From: JBKHHU01 sp046539045 | GTDB lineage: Bacteria > Planctomycetota > Phycisphaerae > SM23-33 | Length of the DNA stretch: 5,132 bases | Direction of reading: 5' to 3' | Assembly (NCBI GenBank): GCA_046539045.1 | Contig: JBKHHU010000225.1 | Location: 1 to 5,132, forward strand | Shown: positions 1 to 5,132 of the stretch, in pieces | How positions within the stretch are numbered: the stretch's first letter is position 1 | Layout: every line of letters starts with the position of its first letter | Translations under genes and position numbers: made by a program | The notes under the pieces: generated by a model | Told to the model about the DNA's origin: nothing | Databases searched by the model: none | What the model saw: only the letters and a program-made list of their open reading frames with translations

Positions 1-45
1 CACAAAACGCACACGAATCTTGCCTCTCACGCCGCTTCATGAATA

Positions 46-687
46 ATGTGGGCTAAGGCGTACCGTTTCCGTCCTCGTGTGGATGATATCAAGGCCGTCC
101 TGATCCGCTGGCGGAAGCTGCGGCGTATGGAGATCAAGGGCATCTCGCTGAAACCTGTACAGGAGCTCAAGAGGCGGAAGGTTCGCCTCGAACTCCCGCC
201 CGAGAGGACCCGGAAGATACTCGGGCCGTCCAGGACGGTGACCGTGCCTGTGTTCGCCCCGGGTTCAATATGCATGCTCGATCTGGAAACCGGAAAGTTG
301 CACAAGGCACTGGGCGGAAGGGGGGGCGAACACAACGGCCGGAAGCGGTACGACTCATGGACCGCTCAGGGGCCCCTGTTCCGCAAGGTTGGAATTGATC
401 TGACACTTACGGATTACAAGCGTCGCACCACCTGGCCGATCTGGCGGTACGGGCTGATCGTCGAGCCGATGTCCGGGAAATGGAAGGACGTCACGCCCGA
501 CAAGGTCTCCCGCACGCTTCGGCGACTGACAACCGCAGCGCCGGAGAGCAAGCCCGGCTCGCTGGCTGCCTTCCGCACGGCCGACGGGTCGATGGGGGTG
601 ATGGAACTTCGCGAACTTCGCAACGGCAAGTCGATGACCATCCGCTACCGGCTGTTGGTTGATCCGCCGGAGAAGCAGGTCAAGTAG
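46..687 (+). CDS. Hypothetical basic protein, planctomycete-type C-terminal motif
   Basis: This 213-aa ORF has no function I can name. The N-terminal 60 residues are very rich in Arg and Lys. A central segment (about 66-85) reads VPVFAPGSICMLDLETGK, and the C-terminus (171-203) has a Phe-Arg-Thr...Gly-Met-Gly-Val-Met-Glu-Leu...Ile-Arg-Tyr-Arg-Leu pattern. I associate that C-terminal pattern, by memory only, with the ends of large planctomycete proteins often annotated as M56-type peptidases or sigma-factor-like proteins. If so, this could be a stand-alone version or a remnant lacking the catalytic and membrane part. No signal peptide or membrane segment is visible. An in-frame stop at 40-42 limits the 5' end. 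ATG 46 has no clear Shine-Dalgarno; ATG 127 (Met28) is preceded by GGAAG at 113-117 with 9-nt spacing and may be the real start, giving 186 aa. It sits about 230 bp upstream of the receiver gene on the same strand. Confidence 0.6.
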   Translation: MWAKAYRFRPRVDDIKAVLIRWRKLRRMEIKGISLKPVQELKRRKVRLELPPERTRKILGPSRTVTVPVFAPGSICMLDLETGKLHKALGGRGGEHNGRKRYDSWTAQGPLFRKVGIDLTLTDYKRRTTWPIWRYGLIVEPMSGKWKDVTPDKVSRTLRRLTTAAPESKPGSLAAFRTADGSMGVMELRELRNGKSMTIRYRLLVDPPEKQVK

Positions 688-690
688 GGG

Positions 691-708
691 CGGACCGGAG
701 GCGGTCCG
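691..708 (+). terminator. Short GC-rich hairpin after the first ORF
   Basis: CGGACCG (691-697) and CGGTCCG (702-708) form a perfect 7-bp stem with a GAGG loop, starting four bases after the TAG stop. No T-tract follows (the next bases are GCCTGTCAAAAC), so it is not a canonical intrinsic terminator. It may protect the 3' end of the mRNA or be a weak terminator. Confidence 0.3.
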
Positions 709-825
709 GCCTGTCAAAACAGCAGCGGCGGGGCGGTTGGGGCGTCATTTGAGCAGGGATTTCCGGGGGAGTCTGTCATCGAATTTCAAAGGAAGACGAG
801 TCTCTGTAGACACTTATGTATCATG

Positions 826-844
826 GCACTCCAGTTGCACTCCA
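826..844. repeat. Direct repeat GCACTCCA, 11-bp period
   Basis: Two exact copies of GCACTCCA lie at 826-833 and 837-844, one helical turn apart, in the non-coding region upstream of the receiver gene. This spacing suits a protein contacting one face of the DNA, but no regulator is identified. The rest of 688-914 shows no supported gene and no convincing -35/-10 pair; an isolated TAGACA at 807-812 resembles a -35 box but has no partner. Confidence 0.35.
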
Positions 845-851
845 TCTTGTG

Positions 852-867
852 TCTGACGGTGGTCAGA
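852..867. repeat. Inverted repeat upstream of receiver gene
   Basis: TCTGAC (852-857) and GTCAGA (862-867) form a perfect 6-bp inverted repeat around GGTG. It lies 47 bp upstream of the proposed receiver start. It could be an operator or a small leader hairpin; chance occurrence is also possible. Confidence 0.3.
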
Positions 868-914
868 GGAAGTATGGTCCCCGGGCGGGACGAGGATGTT
901 GGGAGACAGCACCG

Positions 915-1346
915 ATGGTCGCGGCTGTGAATGAACAAGAACAACGGACGCCGTTCAGTCTGGTGGTTACCGGCGAGGCCGAGAAGTGGCAACCGGCACT
1001 GGAGTTGATTATCGGCCGGCAGTACGTCAAGACGCATCCGGTCGAGACCCAGGGCGAACTGCTGGACGTGGTCCGGGCCGGGCAGGCGGACGCTGCCGTG
1101 CTTGACGACCAGGCCGATCTCGGCTTGGACGTCCTGCAACTGCTGCGGATGATCCGTCGCCTGGACAACATGCTTCCGGTGGTGGTGCTGACCAGTCGCA
1201 ACGACCGCCGGTGGCTGGAGTCGGCGTTGCGGCTGACGGCCTTCAGCGTGGAGATGAAGCCGCTGGACCTGGAATCGCTGCTGCGGCAGATCCAGCGGAT
1301 GATGGTCCGCCTGGACGCGATGCTCCGGGGCGATCTGGACCACTGA
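915..1346 (+). CDS. Single-domain response-regulator receiver, degenerate acidic pocket
   Basis: The 143-aa product matches a CheY-like receiver fold and little else. Landmarks are the VLD motif with Asp64 at the phospho-acceptor position, VVVLTS with Thr93 at the end of beta-4, and the MKP motif with Lys115-Pro116 after beta-5, followed by a final helix that includes LESLLRQI. The N-terminal acidic pair that binds Mg2+ in canonical receivers (the usual VDD) is replaced: here the strand reads FSLVVTGEAE, with Thr19-Gly20 at those positions. There is no output domain, so it would act through protein contacts or be a pseudo-receiver. The start is set by GGGAGA at 901-906, eight bases before ATG 915. 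The same frame stays open to ATG 816, but that start has no usable ribosome binding site and would add a low-complexity tail unlike a receiver. It lies 130 bp upstream of groES on the same strand; co-transcription is possible but interrupted by a strong hairpin. Its partner kinase is not in the window. Confidence 0.8.
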   Translation: MVAAVNEQEQRTPFSLVVTGEAEKWQPALELIIGRQYVKTHPVETQGELLDVVRAGQADAAVLDDQADLGLDVLQLLRMIRRLDNMLPVVVLTSRNDRRWLESALRLTAFSVEMKPLDLESLLRQIQRMMVRLDAMLRGDLDH

Positions 1347-1372
1347 TACAACCAACAAATGAGAAATGAGTG

Positions 1373-1411
1373 CCGCGTTCCCGTGCACACAGGCGGCCGA
1401 CGGGAGCGCGG
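1373..1411 (+). promoter_or_regulatory. Strong hairpin in receiver-groES gap (terminator/attenuator or leader structure)
   Basis: CCGCGTTCCCGT (1373-1384) pairs with ACGGGAGCGCGG (1400-1411) to give a 12-bp stem with a single G-U wobble in the + strand RNA and a 15-nt loop. It starts 26 bases after the receiver stop and ends 65 bases before groES. Only a weak T-run (TTTCGTGATT) follows, so it could be an inefficient terminator for the receiver gene, an attenuator, or a structured groES leader. No CIRCE operator and no convincing sigma-70 promoter were found in 1347-1476. Confidence 0.5.
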
Positions 1412-1476
1412 TTTCGTGATTCAGTACCGGCCGCGATGTCAAGACAGAGAAGCAGCAAAGGATAAAGGAGCGTCAC

Positions 1477-1779
1477 ATGGTTAAGAAGAGCCCCAACGTA
1501 CGCCCGCTGGGCGGGAAGGTCCTCATCGAGCGGGTCGAGGCGGAGAGCATGACCAAGGGCGGAATCGTCCTTCCGGATACCGCCAAGGAAAAGCCCCGCG
1601 AGGGCATCGTCCTGAAACTGGGCGACGGCAAGCTGCTGGACGACGGCAGCCGGTCGGAGTTCCAGGTCTCCGAGGGCGACAAGGTGCTGTTCAGCAGCTA
1701 CGGCGGGACCGAGATCAAGGTCGACGGCGACGAGTACCTGCTGATGGACGAGTCGGACATTCTTGCGATTATCGACTGA
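1477..1779 (+). CDS. groES: Co-chaperonin GroES (Hsp10/Cpn10)
   Basis: GroES is the heptameric lid that caps the GroEL ring in the cytoplasm and triggers release of substrate into the folding chamber. The 100-aa product is close to the usual 94-97 aa. It shows the N-terminal RPLGGKVLIERVE strand (9-21), the mobile loop around residues 22-37 with the GroEL-contacting Ile30-Val31-Leu32 in GGIVLP, the roof hairpin around LGDGKLLDDG (48-57), and the C-terminal strands with KVLFSSYGGTEIKVDGDEYL and DILAII. Start ATG 1477 is preceded by AAAGGAG at 1464-1470 with 6-nt spacing. It is followed after 37 bp by groEL, the standard bicistronic order. Heat-shock control is expected for the family, but the usual HrcA-binding CIRCE repeat is not present in the 130 bp upstream. 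Confidence 0.97.
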   Translation: MVKKSPNVRPLGGKVLIERVEAESMTKGGIVLPDTAKEKPREGIVLKLGDGKLLDDGSRSEFQVSEGDKVLFSSYGGTEIKVDGDEYLLMDESDILAIID

Positions 1780-1786
1780 ATGTGAG

Positions 1787-1803
1787 CTTCAGCGAGGCTG
1801 AAG
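1787..1803 (+). promoter_or_regulatory. Intercistronic groES-groEL hairpin abutting groEL RBS
   Basis: CTTCAGC (1787-1793) and GCTGAAG (1797-1803) form a perfect 7-bp stem with a GAG loop, in the 37-bp gap between the two genes. The right arm ends at the first base of the groEL Shine-Dalgarno GAGGAG (1803-1808, 8 nt before ATG). There is no T-tract, so it is not a terminator. By analogy with the hairpin where Agrobacterium groESL mRNA is cleaved, it may be a processing or stability element, or may tune groEL translation; that role is an inference. Confidence 0.5.
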
Positions 1804-1816
1804 AGGAGATACAACA

Positions 1817-3442
<1,626 letters not shown>

Positions 3443-3472
3443 TCGACGTGTGAAACCCGACTGACCCGAACG

Positions 3473-3514
3473 GCGGGGGCGCAGAGGCATTCTCTTCGCC
3501 CCCGCTTTCTCTTT
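3473..3514 (+). terminator. Rho-independent terminator of groESL
   Basis: GCGGGGGCG (3473-3481) pairs perfectly with CGCCCCCGC (3497-3505). After a one-base C/T mismatch the stem continues with AGAG (3483-3486) and CTCT (3492-3495), closing a 5-nt loop. TTTCTCTTT (3506-3514) follows directly. It begins 31 bases after the groEL stop. Confidence 0.92.
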
Positions 3515-3543
3515 GTAGACGGCACCGCATAGCCCAGCCAGCA

Positions 3544-3600
3544 GGGCAGTTGGGACCAACTGTCCGTAGGGATCCGGGTAGATGCGGCGGGAATACCCGG
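3544..3600. repeat. Two inverted repeats between convergent terminators
   Basis: In the gap between the two terminators, CAGTTGG (3547-3553) and CCAACTG (3556-3562) form a perfect repeat around GA, extendable to 3544-3565 with one G-T pair. CCGGGTA (3574-3580) and TACCCGG (3594-3600) form a second perfect 7-bp repeat with a 13-nt spacer. No gene is supported here. They may be remnants of older terminators or structured 3' sequence. Confidence 0.35.
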
Positions 3601-3614
3601 CTTGGCAACCAATC

Positions 3615-3655
3615 AAAAAAACAGCGGACGACGGACATTGCTGTCCATCGTCCGC
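3615..3655 (-). terminator. Rho-independent terminator of the PEP-CTERM gene
   Basis: Read on the minus strand, a 14-bp stem (3655-3642 with 3637-3624) has one G-U wobble and a GCAA tetraloop, of the stable GNRA type. It is followed by TG and seven T residues (3621-3615). It starts 45 bases beyond the stop at 3701. The wobble pairs only in minus-strand RNA; on the + strand the same position is a C/A mismatch, which supports the minus orientation. Confidence 0.93.
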
Positions 3656-3700
3656 GTGTGAGCCTCATCAGTTCGTGATCCGACCACGTGATCGTTCGAA

Positions 3701-4465
3701 CTATTTCCGCCTACGACGCAGTGCCAGAATGCCACCGACGCTCAGCAACATCAGAGCGGTTGTCGGCTCAGGAATGATCGTCTGGGACGTGACGTCCAGT
3801 TCCAGCACCTTCTTTTCGATCATCGCGGTGCTGCTTTCTTCACTGGTCGTCTGGAGGATGTTGTCCCAGCTGACCTGAACCCGCGTGGCATTGAGACCCT
3901 CGGCTGTCAGTTCGATAACACCGTCGGCCACAAAAGCATTGGCATCGGGCGAATCGTACGGAGCCTCCGGTTCGACCTCGAGCACCACGGTGACCGTCTT
4001 GCCGATGTCCTTGTCGGCCCCTTCGAGGATGGTGACGTGAGCTGCGGCAAAGATGTTGGCGTTGGTGTCGAGGGCTCCGCCGACCAGCGAGAAATCGCCG
4101 GCTTCCGAGAAGGCAATCTGGTCGATGTACCGATTCTCGGCGCCAATAATCTCCGTCTGGAGCTGCCCGTCGATGGTCTCCGCCTCGCCGTTGGACGACG
4201 TAGAGGAGAACCGCAGCGGGAAGAACTTCAGACTGGTAACGTATTCGCCCGGGGTCAGCTTCGTGGGCTCGCCGAACTGGCCATCGCTCGGGTCGGTCGG
4301 CTCCATGGCATTGTCGGACTGCTCAAGCAGGCCGACGAATGTCACTTCGTTCGAATCTTCGGCAGGGATATCTCCGTATTCAATGGACCACGGTGCGGCC
4401 CAGGCACTTGCGGAGATACCTACAACAACAAATAGTGCCAATACGCGTTTTAAGTTAAATCGCAT
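3701..4465 (-). CDS. Secreted PEP-CTERM anchor domain protein
   Basis: The 254-aa product has an export signal at residues 1-23: basic MRFNLKR, the hydrophobic stretch VLALFVVVGIS, and a likely cleavage after Ala-Trp-Ala. It ends with a complete PEP-CTERM sorting tail: Pro232-Glu233-Pro234, a hydrophobic segment at about 237-249 (ALMLLSVGGILAL), and the basic cluster RRRRK (250-254). In this system the tail is recognised by an exosortase and the protein is sorted to the cell surface or extracellular matrix. The mature middle is acidic, rich in Thr, Ser, Glu and Asp, without cysteine, and alternates like a beta-sandwich; I recognise no catalytic motif and cannot name a function. The start at 4465 is chosen because AGGAGG lies six bases before it; the upstream ATG at 4483 lies 5' of that Shine-Dalgarno. 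It is a single-gene unit with its own promoter-like sequence and terminator. No exosortase gene is in the window. Confidence 0.93.
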   Translation of the reverse strand: MRFNLKRVLALFVVVGISASAWAAPWSIEYGDIPAEDSNEVTFVGLLEQSDNAMEPTDPSDGQFGEPTKLTPGEYVTSLKFFPLRFSSTSSNGEAETIDGQLQTEIIGAENRYIDQIAFSEAGDFSLVGGALDTNANIFAAAHVTILEGADKDIGKTVTVVLEVEPEAPYDSPDANAFVADGVIELTAEGLNATRVQVSWDNILQTTSEESSTAMIEKKVLELDVTSQTIIPEPTTALMLLSVGGILALRRRRK

Positions 4466-4471
4466 GCGACG

Positions 4472-4477
4472 CCTCCT
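4472..4477 (-). promoter_or_regulatory. Shine-Dalgarno AGGAGG deciding the PEP-CTERM start
   Basis: On the minus strand AGGAGG is followed by six bases and the ATG at 4465. This perfect anti-SD match lies downstream of the alternative ATG at 4483, so the shorter protein, with a normal signal peptide N-terminus, is preferred. Confidence 0.85.
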
Positions 4478-4495
4478 GTTCATTGGGACTTACGC

Positions 4496-4524
4496 GATAT
4501 ACTGCCTCTCTGGAATTGGGTCAC
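4496..4524 (-). promoter_or_regulatory. Candidate sigma-70-type promoter for the PEP-CTERM gene
   Basis: On the minus strand GTGACC (4524-4519, 4/6 to TTGACA) is separated by exactly 17 bases from TATATC (4501-4496, 4/6 to TATAAT). Transcription would start near 4489, leaving a leader of about 24 nt with the AGGAGG inside it. The boxes are only moderate matches, so this is a candidate. Confidence 0.45.
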
Positions 4525-4553
4525 CACCTGGTGAACTGACTGAGCATGTCAGT
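4521..4553. repeat. Two adjacent inverted repeats at the PEP-CTERM promoter
   Basis: TCACCA-CC-TGGTGA (4521-4534) is a perfect 6-bp palindrome with a 2-bp centre that overlaps the candidate -35 box. Immediately next to it, ACTGAC (4535-4540) and GTCAGT (4548-4553) form a second perfect repeat with a 7-bp spacer. The placement fits operator sites for a repressor or activator of the PEP-CTERM gene; the regulator is unknown. Confidence 0.4.
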
Positions 4554-4931
4554 GGAGACGTGCAGGAGTCTGAGGCTGGGCTCCCGCTCCTTTCACGCTA
4601 ATTCTATCGCTTCGCGCCAAGCAAAGAGGCGCTTTTCCGCAGCAGGAACCGCCTTGGACGGACGCTGCAGTGTGTCCTTCCGGAGCCTGTTGGGTACCTA
4701 CCTTACGCCCGGCCGGCGCGGGCAACCGACCAATGGCATTTAAACCCAATGCAGGAAAAAGCTTACCGTCGACGGGCTGAACAACCCAGCATGCCAAGCA
4801 TGAACAACCTTCCCGGGGTCATTACCGGAAGACGCTATTTTTTGCGAAATTTGCCGAATCGCAGAAATCTTTGGGACACCTTGCAAATCGACTCGAATTG
4901 CGGCCTGCGGTTTGCCGATGAAAGAGACAAC
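4554..4931. other. Intergenic region between divergent genes, no gene seen
   Basis: About 380 bp separate the PEP-CTERM promoter region from the last small gene. ORFs here lack ribosome binding sites and have shadow-like composition. I see a repeated TTTGCCGA (4850-4857 and 4911-4918) and a T-rich patch near 4838-4843. A weak promoter-like pair, TTGGGA (4871-4876) with TCGAAT (4893-4898) at 16 bp, could serve the 47-aa gene. No riboswitch or tRNA fold was recognised. Confidence 0.4.
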
Positions 4932-4943
4932 AGGAGATCAAAT

Positions 4944-5087
4944 ATGCTCAGTACAAGCCCTCTTCACACGGAACAGAGACTCCAGCCGCCAACCCGGGAA
5001 GGCATCGAACGCGAGAAACAACGCCAGCTGCGCGTCTTGCAGGACATCCGTCGGCAATTGGTGAAAACGCTGGCCAAAACCCGGTAA
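4944..5087 (+). CDS. Small basic hypothetical protein, 47 aa
   Basis: The start ATG 4944 is preceded by AGGAG (4932-4936) with 7-nt spacing, a clear ribosome binding site, and the ORF ends with TAA at 5085-5087. After a polar N-terminus (1-17) the chain from about residue 18 is a strongly charged, probably helical segment with REGIEREKQRQLRVLQDIRR and a basic end LVKTLAKTR. It has no signal peptide, membrane segment or cysteines. Such a helix could bind nucleic acid or a protein partner, but I do not recognise a family. The frame stays open upstream to 4749, but that longer version starts without a ribosome binding site and its extra residues look non-coding. It is divergent from the PEP-CTERM gene; what follows it lies beyond the window. 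Confidence 0.6.
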   Translation: MLSTSPLHTEQRLQPPTREGIEREKQRQLRVLQDIRRQLVKTLAKTR

Positions 5088-5132
5088 AGCACCACTTTCG
5101 CAACGCAACAGGATCAGCCGCCCGAACCTGCC

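Noticed and set aside
816..914. N-terminal extension of the receiver protein from ATG 816
   Set aside because: No Shine-Dalgarno at usable distance (nearest GGAAG is about 20 bases away), and the added 33 residues do not belong to a receiver fold; ATG 915 has GGGAGA at 8 nt.
786..1442. Minus-strand 218-aa ORF opposite the receiver
   Set aside because: His/Gln-rich shadow of the receiver gene; no ribosome binding site or known motif.
1347..1476. CIRCE (HrcA) operator before groES
   Set aside because: Only one half-site core, GAGTGC at 1368-1373, is present; no GCACTC partner lies nine bases upstream.
4466..4483. Upstream ATG for the PEP-CTERM gene at 4483
   Set aside because: The strong AGGAGG lies downstream of it and is ideally spaced to the ATG at 4465.
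4053..4601. Plus-strand 182-aa ORF opposite the PEP-CTERM gene
   Set aside because: It is antisense to a well-supported gene with its own promoter, SD and terminator, and lacks its own signals.
4549..4797. Minus-strand 82-aa ORF in the intergenic region
   Set aside because: No ribosome binding site before its start, no recognisable domain, and it runs into the repeats and promoter region of the PEP-CTERM gene.
4749..4943. Long form (112 aa) of the terminal small protein
   Set aside because: No ribosome binding site suited to ATG 4749 and composition changes at Met 4944, which has a clear AGGAG.

Overview
The window is GC-rich bacterial DNA, most likely from a planctomycete, perhaps of the Phycisphaerae/Sedimentisphaerales type. 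That placement is an inference from three things: a PEP-CTERM surface or exported protein, a GroEL without the usual Gly-Gly-Met tail, and a first ORF whose C-terminus resembles a motif I associate with planctomycete proteins. No rRNA, tRNA, CRISPR array or mobile element was seen.

Layout on the + strand: (1) an unrecognised basic 213-aa ORF (46-687), followed by a short GC-rich hairpin. (2) A 227-bp non-coding stretch with an 11-bp-spaced direct repeat and a small inverted repeat. (3) A 143-aa single-domain response-regulator receiver (915-1346) that keeps the phospho-acceptor Asp, Thr and Lys positions but has lost the N-terminal acidic pair. (4) A strong hairpin (1373-1411) in the gap before groES. 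(5) groES (1477-1779) and groEL (1817-3442), an operon whose 37-bp gap holds a perfect hairpin next to the groEL ribosome binding site. (6) A strong rho-independent terminator after groEL.

The remainder changes direction. A minus-strand gene (4465 down to 3701) encodes a secreted 254-aa PEP-CTERM protein. It has its own promoter-like sequence, a strong Shine-Dalgarno and its own intrinsic terminator, which faces the groEL terminator. About 480 bp of mostly featureless intergenic DNA then separates it from a divergent 47-aa basic small protein (4944-5087).

Together GroES and GroEL form the Hsp60/Hsp10 folding machine. No CIRCE operator is visible, so control probably differs from HrcA/CIRCE; the leader hairpin and the upstream receiver are candidates but unproven. 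The most notable observations are the degenerate receiver beside the chaperonin operon, the two groESL RNA hairpins, and a valine in GroEL where E. coli has nucleotide-pocket Asp495. I do not see convincing evidence of an entirely new multi-gene system.
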